Source of the DNA: Kaistia algarum
GTDB lineage: Bacteria > Pseudomonadota > Alphaproteobacteria > Rhizobiales > Kaistiaceae
Direction of reading: 5' to 3'
Length of the DNA: 64,000 bases
Assembly (NCBI RefSeq): GCF_026343945.1
Contig: NZ_JAPKNJ010000001.1
Span: forward strand, 930,001-994,000
In this document: piece by piece, positions 53,301-61,654 of the stretch
Position numbering within the stretch: the first letter of the stretch is position 1
How the letters are laid out: the number at the start of each line of letters is the position of its first letter
Program-made: the position numbers and the translations under genes
The notes under the pieces: generated by a model
What the model saw: only the letters and a program-made list of their open reading frames with translations
Told to the model about the DNA's origin: nothing
Databases searched by the model: none

Positions 53301-56116
53301 GGACCTATGTGACAGGCACTCTAGACACCTATTTCGGCGAGGCCGGAGGGTTCTTCGGTGAAGTGTACGCGAGGCTCGGAACTGTGAAGATCGAGCAATC
53401 CTATGCCGATGTCGACATCAAAGCGGGCGGCTTTGCAGGCGGCCTCGTTGGTTTCACTTACGCAACGTCTGGCGGCACGGTCAGCATCGCCGACTCCTAT
53501 GCCGTGGGCTCGGTCGACGGCGGCATCTATATCGGCGGCTTGGTCGGAAGCATCTTGTACGGCTCCGTCAAGATCGAACGCAGCTATGCCGCCAACCAGG
53601 TCACTAGCTTCAATACGGTCGGCGGGCTGGTGGGATCTGATACCGGCGCAACCAGCTATTCAGGCAATTTCTGGGACACCGATGCGACAGGTCAGTCCTG
53701 CGGGGTCGGCACCGCCTGCGCCGGCGTCGCCGGGGTCACCGGCCTGACGACGGCGCAGTTCCAGGACACCGCCTCCTTCATGACGCTGGCCTCGGCCGCC
53801 GGCTGGGATTTCGACACGGCCTGGGCGCCGCCGAGCGCCGGCTATTATCCCGAACTCTATGCCATGACGCCCGTCGTCTGGGTCAAGTCCGCCACCGCAA
53901 GCTCGACTTATGGCGATTCGACCGCGACCGTGACATCGACTTCGGGCGCCGGCGGGCCATCGAGCTATGTCTTCGGCCCGGCCGGCGACAGCCTCGATCC
54001 GCTCGGCACCTCGATCGCCGTCGACCCGACGCTCTCGGCCGGCGACCAGCTTGTCACGCTGGCAAACGGCAATTCCAGCCAGACCAGCACCGGCGGGGTC
54101 ACCTATCGCGTCTTCACCTATAATGCCGGTTCGACCGTCAGCGTCGACAAGGCGACGCTGACGGTGACCGCCGACAATGGCCAGATAGATTATGGCGATA
54201 CGCCATCCGCGCTCGGCTATTCCGTCTCCGGCTGGAAGAACAACCAGACCGATACGCTGCTGGCCGGTGTCGCTGTTTCGACCGGTGCTACGGCGCTTTC
54301 CGATGTGGGCGGCTACCTCACCACCGCCACCGGTGGTGTTCTCTTGGGTGACGCAACCGGCAACTACACGATCACCTATGTGAATGGCGGCTTCGAGGTG
54401 ACGCCGGCCACGCTCACCGTCACCGCCGATAACGGCCAGTCGATCTATGGCGATACGCCCGGCGCGATCGGCTATTCCGTCGCCGGCTGGAAAAACAGCC
54501 AGACGGACGCGCTGCTGACCGGGGTCGATGTCTCGACCGGTGCTACGGCGCTCTCCAATGTCGGTACGGGCTACATCACGACGGCGAATGGCGGCGCGCT
54601 CGGGGGTGCTGCGACCGGCAATTACACGATCACCTATGTGAACGGCAGCTTCGAGGTGAAGCCGGCGACGCTCACCGTCACCGCCGACAATGGCCAGGCG
54701 ATCTATGGCGATGCGCCCGGCGCGATCGACTATTCCGTCTCCGGCTGGAAGAACAGCCAGACCGATGCGCTCCTCACCGGGGTCAATGTCGCGACCGACG
54801 CGAACGCGCTTTCGAATGTCAGCACGAGCTACATCACGACAGCGAGCGGCGGCACGCTCGGCGGCGCGGCGACCGGCAACTACACCTTCTCCTATGTGAA
54901 CGGCAGCTTCGAGGTGAAGCCGGCGACGCTCACCGTCACCGCCGACAATGGCCAGGCGATCTATGGCGATGCGCCCGGCGCGCTCGGCTATTCCGTCGCC
55001 GGCTGGAAAAACAGCCAGACCGATGCACTCCTGACCGGCGTCGGCGTCTCGACCGATGCGACCTCGCTCTCCAATGTCGGCAATGGCTACATCACCGCGG
55101 CGACCGGTGGCGCGCTCGGCGGCGCGGCGACCGGCAATTACGTGATTTCCTATGTCGATGGCGGCTTCGAGGTCATGCAGCGGTCGCTGACGGTTACGGC
55201 CGACGCGCAGACGATGATCTATAGCAACGCCGTGCCTGGCCTGACCTATCAGATCGGCGGGCTGGGGCTGGTCAATGGCGACCAGCTCAGCGGCGGTCTC
55301 GCGACGTCGGGCTCCTCCACCTCGAATGTCGGCGGCTACGGCATCACGCAGGGCTCGCTCGCCGCGTCGTCCAACTACGCTCTGACCTATGTCGGCAACC
55401 AGCTGTCGATCACGCAGCGCCCGCTCACCATCACGGCGGATGCACAGTCGATGATCTACGGCAATGCCGTGCCCGGCCTCACCTATCAGATCGGCGGGCT
55501 CGGCCTCGTCAATGGCGACCAACTCTCGGGCGGGCTCACAACCGCCGGCTCGTCGACGGCCGATGTCGGCTTCTATGCCATCGCACTGGGTTCCCTCGCC
55601 GCGTCGTCCAACTACGCTGTGACCTATGTCGGCAACCAGCTGACGATCACGCAGCGCCCGCTCACCATCACCGCCGACGACCAAAGCCGTGGCGTCCGCG
55701 TGGCCAATCCGGCGCTGACCTATGAGATCGGCGGCCTCGGTCTGGTCAATGGCGATGCGCTCACCGGCGGGTTGGCCACCGATGCGACGCTCACCTCCCA
55801 GCCGGGCGCCTATTCGATCCTGCAGGGCTCGCTGGCCGCCTCGGGGAATTACGCCGTCACCTATGAGCCGGGCACGCTCCTCGTCACCGCCGCGCTGCCG
55901 CCGGGCGAATGGCTGCCGGTCTTCGAGCCGCCGATCGACGACTGGCGGGAAGCTCTGCTCAGCGCCAAGTTCCTCGCGCTCACGGCCGGCGGCAATGCGC
56001 AGACCGGCGAGACGGAGGCTCCCTGCCCCGGCGGCGCCGAGTCCGGCAACTGCCCGATCCTGCCCCTTCCCGAGAATCTGCCGCAGAGCCCATGGCTCCG
56101 CTTCGCGGCGCATTAG
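50345..56116 (+). CDS. two-partner secretion exoprotein (filamentous haemagglutinin-like TpsA) with GLUG and MBG repeats
   Basis: ~1923-residue secreted adhesin-like protein. Signal peptide MRAALLAGTAWLGSMVQPA, then a TPS/FHA N-terminal domain (~32-270) containing VYLVNPSGIVVG, a variant of NPNGI. Beta-helical Gly/Ser/Thr/Asn-rich region to ~590, ten or so GLUG-like motifs (GGLVG, GLFG; ~650-1120), seven MBG-type Ig-like repeats (~1270-1848) and a Pro-rich tail with two Cys. ATG 50345 has AGGAG 9 bases upstream and gives a clean signal peptide; ATG 50303 adds 14 basic residues and is possible. Secreted through the TpsB pore encoded next; likely role adhesion or biofilm. Confidence 0.88.
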   Translation: MRAALLAGTAWLGSMVQPALSLADGALPTGGSVVSGNASIASPSASSLRIDQSSPTAILNWDSFSIGAGNSVTFANGSGATLNRVTGLSASQIDGLLSASGSVYLVNPSGIVVGSSGIISTGGSFIASTLDVSDEEFNAQGAMTFKGGSQAAVINYGAIGSLGGDVALIARRAVNEGSIDAPNGTAALAAGYEVLMRDQALSDGKFLVKVGGGDTEASTSGAIRAANVELRANGGNVYALAGNTGGVTKATGVASKDGRIFLTAGDGGTVNVTQKLSAKRITGKGKAAGGDIRISGGDVMIAAMFDAAGEADAGGTIVATGAGVSILSTAKLDVSGALGGVILVGGDYQGGANADTKYLAEAVANAKTTTVESGAILDASGSEGAGGNVVVWSDKYTDFGGSIVATGSGSGAGGDAEVSGKAVLDFTGTVNLTSASGAFGWLLLDPYNLTISNSASSGMSGFNANADDSVLNAGALVAALNGANVKVTTGSGGSQAGDITVDAVISWNSSSTLELSAYHDIVVNWNISSPGGGALVLRADNTGTGAGTVSFGTGTHLFTYGGATIYYNPSSYANPTDYSGDMGGGVPLTAYMLVNNVDQLQAINSNLDANYALGRDIDASATATWNGGAGFAPIGTTLGTSLTGIFDGQGHVIDGLTIDNSGIQFVGLFGYTNSNTVIRNVGVTNVDIVGSSAYSVGAVVGYNAGTLTDVYASGSVQGEGSTGGLVGTNDHEGMISDSYSMANVTSVSAGAGGLVGLNSGTITTSYASGAVSGSGMAGGITTLNNGSISNSYWDIDSTGQGAAFAGDGDGTAVNVVGIDASNRYKQSTYASLDFTHDWYMIDGETRPFLRSEYQTTITNAHQLQLIALDLGATYTLGADVDASATDGSDAAGMWSTRGFVPLGTDSQGEAVNSNNGFYGTLDGQGHVIDRLTIDRPDSENVGLFGRAGNATILDLGLTNIDVTGMRTIGGLVGFAKADGGDLTVARTYVTGTLDTYFGEAGGFFGEVYARLGTVKIEQSYADVDIKAGGFAGGLVGFTYATSGGTVSIADSYAVGSVDGGIYIGGLVGSILYGSVKIERSYAANQVTSFNTVGGLVGSDTGATSYSGNFWDTDATGQSCGVGTACAGVAGVTGLTTAQFQDTASFMTLASAAGWDFDTAWAPPSAGYYPELYAMTPVVWVKSATASSTYGDSTATVTSTSGAGGPSSYVFGPAGDSLDPLGTSIAVDPTLSAGDQLVTLANGNSSQTSTGGVTYRVFTYNAGSTVSVDKATLTVTADNGQIDYGDTPSALGYSVSGWKNNQTDTLLAGVAVSTGATALSDVGGYLTTATGGVLLGDATGNYTITYVNGGFEVTPATLTVTADNGQSIYGDTPGAIGYSVAGWKNSQTDALLTGVDVSTGATALSNVGTGYITTANGGALGGAATGNYTITYVNGSFEVKPATLTVTADNGQAIYGDAPGAIDYSVSGWKNSQTDALLTGVNVATDANALSNVSTSYITTASGGTLGGAATGNYTFSYVNGSFEVKPATLTVTADNGQAIYGDAPGALGYSVAGWKNSQTDALLTGVGVSTDATSLSNVGNGYITAATGGALGGAATGNYVISYVDGGFEVMQRSLTVTADAQTMIYSNAVPGLTYQIGGLGLVNGDQLSGGLATSGSSTSNVGGYGITQGSLAASSNYALTYVGNQLSITQRPLTITADAQSMIYGNAVPGLTYQIGGLGLVNGDQLSGGLTTAGSSTADVGFYAIALGSLAASSNYAVTYVGNQLTITQRPLTITADDQSRGVRVANPALTYEIGGLGLVNGDALTGGLATDATLTSQPGAYSILQGSLAASGNYAVTYEPGTLLVTAALPPGEWLPVFEPPIDDWREALLSAKFLALTAGGNAQTGETEAPCPGGAESGNCPILPLPENLPQSPWLRFAAH
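54152..55180 (+). repeat. four tandem MBG repeats, ~258 bp unit
   Basis: Units begin at 54152, 54407, 54665 and 54923, with lengths 255, 258, 258 and 258 bp, each encoding ATLTVTADNGQ...YGD...GWKN-QTD-LL...GNY...YV-G-FEV. Bases 54633-54724 and 54891-54982 are a perfect 92-bp direct repeat at a 258-bp offset. Such identity suggests recent duplication or gene conversion and makes unit number likely to vary between strains. Confidence 0.9.
55181..55891 (+). repeat. three tandem MBG repeats of a second type, 237 bp unit
   Basis: Units start at 55181, 55418 and 55655, each 79 codons, encoding R-LT-TAD-Q...AVPGLTYQIGGLGLVNGD-L-GGL. They share the opening LT-TAD block with the 258-bp type but differ in the middle. 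The third unit is the most diverged and leads into the Pro-rich tail. Confidence 0.87.
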
Positions 56117-56123
56117 GAGGTCG

Positions 56124-57956
56124 ATGATGCGGAACCTCCTCTCCTGCGCTCGAGCAACCCGCCCCCCTGTGGCAGATCTCAGCCTGTTGGCAGGCCTCGG
56201 CCTGCTGCTCGCGCTGCCGGCACTCCCGGCCGCCGCGCAGGCTCGCGCGCCGCTCGAGCGCAATACCCCGCCCGCCGTCTCCGGTGGCGGCGGTGGCCTC
56301 GTGATCTCGCCGCAGGCGCTGACCGGCAGCCCGGACGATACCCCGCTCGGCGTCGACATCGCCGGCATCGTCCTGATCGGTCCGGAGGAGAAGATTCCGC
56401 CCGGCGCCGTGCGCGGCGTGCGCGTCGGCGCGATCGGCGGCATCGACGCCGCGCCGCTGCGCAGCGCGCTTTCGCCATTCCTGAACAAGTCGCTGTCGCG
56501 CAAGCGCATCTCCGACATCCAGGCGGCAATCGCCAAGGTCTATCGCGCCGCCGGCTATCCCTTCGTTTCCGTCACCGTGCCGCCGCAGGAGGTGACGGGC
56601 GGGACATTGGTGCTGCGCGTCATCGAGTTCCGTTCCGGCGGCGTCAAGGTCAGCGGCGCCGATGCGAGCGCGACGGCCGACATCCTGAACCGCGTCCGCG
56701 TCGCCCAGGGCGGCCGCATCTCGGCGGACGCTCTCAACGAGGATCTCGACTGGCTGAACCGCGGCCCCTATCGCTCCGTCTCGGGCGTCTTCGCGCCGGG
56801 CGATGCGCTCGGCCTCTCGACGCTGACGCTCGAGGTGACGCAGCAGAAGCCGTGGCAGGTCTTCGGCGGCTGGTCGAACACCGGCACGCACACGACCGGC
56901 TTCGATCGCTATTTCGCCGGCTTCGGCGCCGCGATCCCCGGCATGTCGGACAGCTTTGTCTCCTACCAATTGACCGGCAGCTCGGATCTCTGGACTGATC
57001 CCGGCAGCGTCGGTTCGGGGGCCGATCAGCCCAACTATTACAGCCAGGCGGCACGCTTCGTGATCTCGACCGGCGCGCGGCAAAGCCTCGAGTTCGTCCC
57101 GAACTATGTCGCGACGCGGCAGGCGGGCACGAATGAGCTGTTCGACTTCAACGAGACGACATTCGAGATCCCTGTCACTTACCGCACCGCCATCTCCAAT
57201 CTCCTCCCTGGCGTCTATGCCGGCGATCTGCTTGTCGGCGCCACTGCGACGACGCTGTCGCGCACCAGTTATTTCGACGGCCAGGATATCGGCGGCGCCG
57301 ATGCCGAGCTGTTCGAGGTCAATCTAGGCTGGTCTCTTCAGCGCAGCGATGCGCTCGGCGCGACGTCCATCGATCTGCGCGTCTATGCCAATCCCGGCGG
57401 CGTCATGGGCGGCAACAACGATGCGGCCTGGTCGGCTTTCAGCGCAGGGCGCGTCGACGATGTCGATTATGGCTATGGCACCGTCGACGTCACGCGCACG
57501 ACGCGCCTCCCGCTCGGCCTTTCCTGGGTCACGCAGGTCAATGCGCTCATCGCCAGCCAGAGCCTGCCCGACACCGACCAGTTGGCGCTCGGCGGCCTCT
57601 ATGCGACGCGCGGCTATACGCTCGACGACGGCGCGGCGGATACCGGCATCGTCTGGCGCAACGAACTGCACCTGCCCTTCCCGATGCTCTCGGCCTTCGG
57701 AGCCAAGGGCGTCACCGATCTCCTGTCGCCCTTCGCCTTCTTCGATGTCGGCTGGGGCCGCGCCTATGGCTATGCCAGTTCGATCGGCGCAATCCAGACG
57801 CAGGATTTCGACCTCGCCGGCACGGGCCTCGGCGTCGACTATCAGCTCGCCAACAATGTCTCCGCCACCCTCGTCGGCGGCGTCGCCCTCTCCGACGCCG
57901 TCTATACGAAGGCGGGCGACATCAACATCCAGGGCCGACTGTTTGTCTCATATTGA
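56124..57956 (+). CDS. two-partner secretion outer-membrane transporter (TpsB; ShlB/FhaC/HecB family)
   Basis: 610-residue outer-membrane protein secreting the adjacent exoprotein. Signal peptide with a long Leu/Ala core ending LPAAAQA (~40); POTRA region (~70-230; ISDIQAAIAKVYRAAGYPFVSVTVP); 16-strand barrel from ~250 with the loop-6 motif YATRGYTLDDG (~495) matching VRGY, and a final Tyr. AGGAGG (56115-56120) precedes two ATGs; 56124 is given, 56127 has better spacing. The TpsA stop lies inside this ribosome-binding site, so the pair is coupled. Confidence 0.91.
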   Translation: MMRNLLSCARATRPPVADLSLLAGLGLLLALPALPAAAQARAPLERNTPPAVSGGGGGLVISPQALTGSPDDTPLGVDIAGIVLIGPEEKIPPGAVRGVRVGAIGGIDAAPLRSALSPFLNKSLSRKRISDIQAAIAKVYRAAGYPFVSVTVPPQEVTGGTLVLRVIEFRSGGVKVSGADASATADILNRVRVAQGGRISADALNEDLDWLNRGPYRSVSGVFAPGDALGLSTLTLEVTQQKPWQVFGGWSNTGTHTTGFDRYFAGFGAAIPGMSDSFVSYQLTGSSDLWTDPGSVGSGADQPNYYSQAARFVISTGARQSLEFVPNYVATRQAGTNELFDFNETTFEIPVTYRTAISNLLPGVYAGDLLVGATATTLSRTSYFDGQDIGGADAELFEVNLGWSLQRSDALGATSIDLRVYANPGGVMGGNNDAAWSAFSAGRVDDVDYGYGTVDVTRTTRLPLGLSWVTQVNALIASQSLPDTDQLALGGLYATRGYTLDDGAADTGIVWRNELHLPFPMLSAFGAKGVTDLLSPFAFFDVGWGRAYGYASSIGAIQTQDFDLAGTGLGVDYQLANNVSATLVGGVALSDAVYTKAGDINIQGRLFVSY

Positions 57957-57976
57957 ACGATGGGCGATGGCGCAGG

Positions 57977-57997
57977 AGCGGGCGACGACAGCCCGCT
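57977..57997 (+). terminator. hairpin after the two-partner secretion pair
   Basis: AGCGGGC (57977-57983) and GCCCGCT (57991-57997) pair around a 7-base loop and are followed by only two T residues. Likely end of the TpsA/TpsB transcript; it directly abuts the mobile-element fragment that begins at 57998. Confidence 0.5.
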
Positions 57998-58099
57998 TTA
58001 GGTGTCGTTTCCAAGAGAGTTGTTCAGCCGTTGGAATGGCGGGATGCCATTGAGTGCCGAGTGTGGTCTTCGCGCGTTGTATTCGTCGATTGAGGCAGG
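57998..58099 (-). pseudogene. IS481-like transposase, C-terminal fragment
   Basis: The minus strand encodes about 33 residues ending EYNARRPHSALNGIPP, then FQRLNNSLGNDT and a stop. This is the characteristic DDE transposase tail (Y-N-x-x-R-P-H-S-A-L-x-G-x-x-P) of IS481/IS3-group elements. Upstream coding and terminal repeats are missing, so only the end remains. An open frame runs on to 58360, but its extra sequence is unrelated. It marks an old insertion at the end of the secretion operon. Confidence 0.72.
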
Positions 58100-58109
58100 C
58101 ATGGCCTCG

Positions 58110-59006
58110 GCTCGCTCGGACGAGGAGCAGATCGCGAAATGGCGACGCTTCGCTGAAAGCACGAAGCTGAATACCGTCGCGTTTTCCGTTTCTGGGAAGA
58201 TGAATACGGCACCTGCCCCCGTGCCGCGCTTGAGGACAAGGCCTTTCGGCGCGACGTGCTGAAGTGGCACGACGGCTTTTCGGCAGACAAGCCGAGGGAG
58301 GCGGACAACCGCATCACGATCCTTCCTGTCTCCTGTCTTGGGTAGCGAAGGATGGGTCACTCGATTCCAACGCTCTGGAGAGTTTCGACCGCGCCTATCA
58401 TGGCGACCGATCCGAGAAGATCTGGCTTCCCGAGCATGCCGAAGCGTTCATGGCCGCAGCTTCGACGGAGATGCGGCTCGCGTTGATCCTGGCGCTGCAC
58501 ACGGGTCAGCGACGGGCCGATATCCTGAACCTCGCGTGGAGTGCCTATGATGGCACCCATATCCGACTGAGGCAGGGCAAGGCGCGGCGTGGCGGGCGCG
58601 AGGGCCGCCTGATCACGATTCGCTGCACAAACGCCCTCAAGGCGACGCTGGAGGGACTGGCCAAGCGCTCCCCGCTGATCCTGACCACGAAGACCGGACG
58701 CGCATTCAAGAAGCGCTATTTTGCGGAGCAATGGAAGGCGACGTGCAGGGCGGCCGGAATCGATGACCTGCACTTCCACGATATCCGCGGCACGACGGTC
58801 ACGATGCTGGTTCAGGCGGGCTGCCATCTCGGCGAGATCGTCGCGTTCACGGGCTTGACGCTACGCCGAGCCCAGGAAATCCTCGATAGATGTCTGGCTC
58901 GCCCGAGCACCATGCTGGCAGCGCGATCGCCAGACTCGAGAACGTCTTAGAAACGAATTCTGCAAAACGGAGTGCAAAACACGGGATGCAGTCCGATGCG
59001 AAGTAA
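58110..59006 (+). pseudogene. degenerate tyrosine recombinase/integrase
   Basis: Phage-type integrase broken into frames. A core-binding piece (RFWEDEYGTCPRAALEDKAF, then RRDVLKWHDGF...NRITIL; 58187-58330) shifts near 58330 into the catalytic domain (to ~58920): first Arg in HTGQRRADIL, KTGRAFKKRYF, and FHDIRGTTVTML with the H-x-x-R box. The tyrosine position in ILDRCLARPST reads Cys (TGT). A second shift near 58920 moves the C-terminal AIARLENVLETNS into another frame ending at TAA 59004-59006. It cannot be active. The 5' limit (58110) is approximate; a KWRRFAESTKLN stretch may be its earlier part. Confidence 0.75.
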
Positions 59007-59171
59007 TGGTGCGCCACGCCGGGTGAAGATGATAACTACGTTTACGCTATAGCACTCCTTTAACTCGGTTCGAAGCCTACATGCTCCGCTGCGGGATGGC
59101 ATTCAGTCAATTGCAGGGCGGGAGTGCCCGGAGCGACTATTGGCTCGATGCGAGCTGAGCCAAAGCCACGA

Positions 59172-59211
59172 TTGGCGTCTTACGCAAAAGTGTCGGCGCC
59201 TTGCGCCAATG
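59172..59211. promoter_or_regulatory. candidate AraC-type operator, copy 1
   Basis: TTGGCG-N6-GCAA-N14-TGCGCCAATG, 40 bases, with flanking inverted arms ATTGGCG/CGCCAAT (59171-59177, 59204-59210). The same conserved bases with the same spacing recur at 61519-61558, before the second SDR gene. It ends 58 bases before the SDR start. The rest of the 263-base gap 59007-59269 shows no gene; TTGTT-AGC-AACAA (59246-59258) overlaps the ribosome-binding site. Confidence 0.55.
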
Positions 59212-59269
59212 CTTCCGCCTGGTCCGCCTGCCATTCTTGTTGGCGTTGTTAGCAACAAGGATCAACAGC

Positions 59270-60121
59270 ATGCCGGAAAAAATCTGGTTCATTACAGGTG
59301 CGTCCAGGGGCTTCGGCCGCATCTGGGCCGAAGCTGCACTAAAACGTGGCGACAAGGTTGCCGCCACAGCCCGCAACACGGAGAGCCTCTCGGAACTCGC
59401 CAGCCGTTTCGGCGATCACGTATTGCCCCTTCCGCTCGACGTCACCGATGCCGATGGCGTCAGGCAAGCCGTTGCAGACGCGCACCGGTACTTCGGACGG
59501 CTGGACATTGTCCTCAACAATGCCGGCTATGCATTGGTCGGTGCGATCGAGGAAATCGATGAAGGGGATCTTCGCGCCGAGCTGGACACCAATGTGTTCG
59601 GAATGCTCCGCGTCATCCGGGCGTCTCTTCCCTATCTACGGGCGCAGGGGAACGGTCACATCGTCAGCGTTTCCAGCGTGGCAGGCATCGTCGCAAATCC
59701 GATCGCAGGCGCCTACAACATGTCCAAATGGGCGGTGGAAGCGATGCACGAGGCGCTTGCCCAGGAGGTCGAAGGCTTCGGCATCAAGGTGACGCTGATC
59801 GAGCCCGGCGCTTACGCCACGGACTTTGCCAGCGCAACCTCCCTCAGGATTTCAGAAGGCCTTGAGGCTTATGCGCCGCTGCGGGAGCAAGCCTTCGCCG
59901 CCGGAGCGAAGATGGAATTCGGCGATCCGCGTGCGACGGCCGCAGCCATCCTTAAGCTGGTGGATGAGCAAACCCCGCCATTGCGGTTTTTCCTCGGCAC
60001 CGAAGGTCTGCCGGTGGCACGCGCCGCCTATTCGGCGCGGCTTTCGACCTGGGAGGCATGGGAGGCCGAATCCAACGCCGCTCAAGGCAACGGCAAACAG
60101 CATGCCATTGCGGCGCTGTAA
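59270..60121 (+). CDS. short-chain dehydrogenase/reductase (SDR)
   Basis: 283-residue classical SDR oxidoreductase. NAD(P) motif TGASRGFG (~9-16), NNAG (~83), catalytic Ser in VSVSSVAG (~136) and Y-x-x-x-K as YNMSK (~151-155). The Arg-x-Phe-Gly form suggests NADP preference. Start ATG 59270 is 8 bases after AAGGA; an upstream TTG at 59201 would run through the putative operator. It is the first gene beyond the mobile-element wreckage and shares its upstream element with the SDR at 61655. Substrate unknown. Confidence 0.9.
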   Translation: MPEKIWFITGASRGFGRIWAEAALKRGDKVAATARNTESLSELASRFGDHVLPLPLDVTDADGVRQAVADAHRYFGRLDIVLNNAGYALVGAIEEIDEGDLRAELDTNVFGMLRVIRASLPYLRAQGNGHIVSVSSVAGIVANPIAGAYNMSKWAVEAMHEALAQEVEGFGIKVTLIEPGAYATDFASATSLRISEGLEAYAPLREQAFAAGAKMEFGDPRATAAAILKLVDEQTPPLRFFLGTEGLPVARAAYSARLSTWEAWEAESNAAQGNGKQHAIAAL

Positions 60122-60177
60122 GAGCCGATCGACCAGAAACATTCACGCCATACGGCCAAGTACCGAGGATTACTAGA

Positions 60178-60642
60178 ATGCATACATTGACGGCATCCCG
60201 CCGATCGCTGCTTCTCGCGGCGTTGGCCATGACAAGCTTGGCCATGGCTGGCTCCACGTTCGCTCAGCAGACACAGCAAGAAGCCGTACTTGGCAAGTGG
60301 GCGGCAGATGACGGCAGCGTAAAGCTCGAGATGTTCAAAGCGGGAGCAGAGTTTCAGGCGCACCTTCTCTTCGGGAACCAGATCATGGAAGGCGACAATA
60401 CGACCTTCAAGAGAGACGCCAAGAACCCTTATCCTGCCCTGCGAAGCCGTTCGCTCGAAAACATCGTATTCATCCAAGGACTGCGTTGGGATAATGGCGA
60501 ATGGACCGGAGGCTCGCTTTATGACGCCTCGTCTGGAAGGACCTATCGCTGCAACGTCGAGATGAAGGGCAACAAAATGTTGCTCAGAGGCTATCTCGGT
60601 ATTTCGCTTCTGGGGCAGACCAGAGAGTTTCACCGCTTTTGA
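60178..60642 (+). CDS. secreted DUF2147-like protein
   Basis: 154-residue protein with a signal peptide (basic TASRRSLLLAALAMTSLAMA, cleavage near TFA-QQ ~30) and a small domain resembling DUF2147: EAVLGKWAADDGSVKLEMFKAG near the start of the mature part and NGEWTGGSLYDASSGRTYRCNVEMKGNKMLLRGYLGISLLGQTREF at the end. Function of the family is unknown; it is a small periplasmic or outer-membrane-associated lipocalin-like protein. GAGGA upstream of ATG 60178. Lies 56 bases after the SDR and may be co-transcribed. Confidence 0.8.
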   Translation: MHTLTASRRSLLLAALAMTSLAMAGSTFAQQTQQEAVLGKWAADDGSVKLEMFKAGAEFQAHLLFGNQIMEGDNTTFKRDAKNPYPALRSRSLENIVFIQGLRWDNGEWTGGSLYDASSGRTYRCNVEMKGNKMLLRGYLGISLLGQTREFHRF

Positions 60643-60800
60643 AGCCACGCTGTCCCCACGCCGCCACGGCTAACGTGGCGGCGGCGGGCCATTTTACCTG
60701 GAAGCCGAAGCGGATCGCCGCTTCCAATCAAGTGACTGCATCACTGCGAGTTTGGGAGGCGTCCACTTGCGCACCCTATTCCAACCCGCCGGAGACCTAT

Positions 60801-61403
60801 TTGCAAAGCGATATGCTGACGTTTCTCAAGTCCTGGGCGGCAAAGCCGCTTCAAGTGGCCGCCATTGCGCCGTCGGGCCGCGCGCTCACCGATCTGATGA
60901 CCCGTGAGATCGGCCCCTCGACCGGGCCGGTGATCGAACTTGGCCCTGGAACGGGAGTTTTTACCCGTGCCCTTCTGGGACGTGGCGTGGCGCCGCACGA
61001 CCTCACGCTGATCGAGTACGGCTCCGCATTTACCGATCTCCTCGGTTCGCGATTTCCCGGTGCACGAGTGATCCAGATGGATGCAGCCCGACTTAAAGGC
61101 GTCAGCTTCGACGAACCGCAGATGGTCGGCGCCGTGGTAAGCGGATTGCCGCTTCTCAGCATGCCGCCTCGTAAAGTCATGGCAATCCTTGCGGGATCGT
61201 TCTGGCATCTGCGAGCCGGAGGCGCATTCTATCAGTTCACCTACGGCCCGCGCTGCCCTGTATCACGCCCGATCCTCGATCGGCTCGGCCTCAAGGCGAG
61301 CTTCGTCGGTAAGACCATGCAGAACGTGCCGCCTGCCGCGGTCTATCGTATTGTCCGCCGCGCTCCTCTGAGCGCTCTGCTCCCTGCTGCGACACTTGGC
61401 TAA
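60801..61403 (+). CDS. SAM-dependent methyltransferase, phospholipid N-methyltransferase (PmtA)-like
   Basis: 200-residue class I methyltransferase. Motif I VIELGPGTGVFTRALL (~46-61) and the acidic LIEYG (~74) form the SAM site; the N-terminal LKSWAAKPLQVAAIAPSGRALTDLMTREI is the pattern of alphaproteobacterial PmtA and rRNA-adenine-methylase-like proteins. PmtA converts phosphatidylethanolamine to its N-methylated forms. TTG 60801, 6 bases after GGAG, is preferred; ATG 60813 lacks a site and the open frame further upstream (to 60639) looks noncoding. Substrate lipid not certain. Confidence 0.82.
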   Translation: MQSDMLTFLKSWAAKPLQVAAIAPSGRALTDLMTREIGPSTGPVIELGPGTGVFTRALLGRGVAPHDLTLIEYGSAFTDLLGSRFPGARVIQMDAARLKGVSFDEPQMVGAVVSGLPLLSMPPRKVMAILAGSFWHLRAGGAFYQFTYGPRCPVSRPILDRLGLKASFVGKTMQNVPPAAVYRIVRRAPLSALLPAATLG

Positions 61404-61518
61404 CGGTGTCGCCCGCTCGGCTATCGCCGTTTCTGCGCTCGATAATGGCTCTATGAGACAGCATTCGCTGACAGGCACCTTAATGCGCGCCGCAGAGCGA
61501 GTGCTTCCCGTCAATATC

Positions 61519-61558
61519 TTGGCGCAATGAGCAAGTTTTGTGGCATACTGCGCCAATG
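61519..61558. promoter_or_regulatory. candidate AraC-type operator, copy 2
   Basis: Second 40-base element TTGGCG-N6-GCAA-N14-TGCGCCAATG; here the arms TTGGCGCA/TGCGCCAA (61519-61526, 61549-61556) are a perfect 8-bp inverted repeat. It lies 96 bases upstream of the second SDR start in the 251-base gap after the methyltransferase gene, which otherwise contains nothing recognisable. Confidence 0.55.
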
Positions 61559-61654
61559 TGATGGCGTGTCGTCTTCGCTATTTGATGTCCAGAAGACATT
61601 ACCGCCTTGGCACGGCGGCAAAAGCAATCGGTTCAAACAGAAGGAACGACGCAC

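Noticed and set aside
53660..56536. 958-codon open frame on the minus strand opposite the adhesin gene
   Set aside because: It arises from the codon bias and tandem repeats of the adhesin gene; it has no domain pattern, and its product is an Arg/Gly/Ala-rich shadow.
59067..59077. GGTTCGAAGCC resembling a tRNA T-arm near the integrase remnant (possible att site)
   Set aside because: No matching acceptor stem, anticodon arm or D-arm could be found around it.
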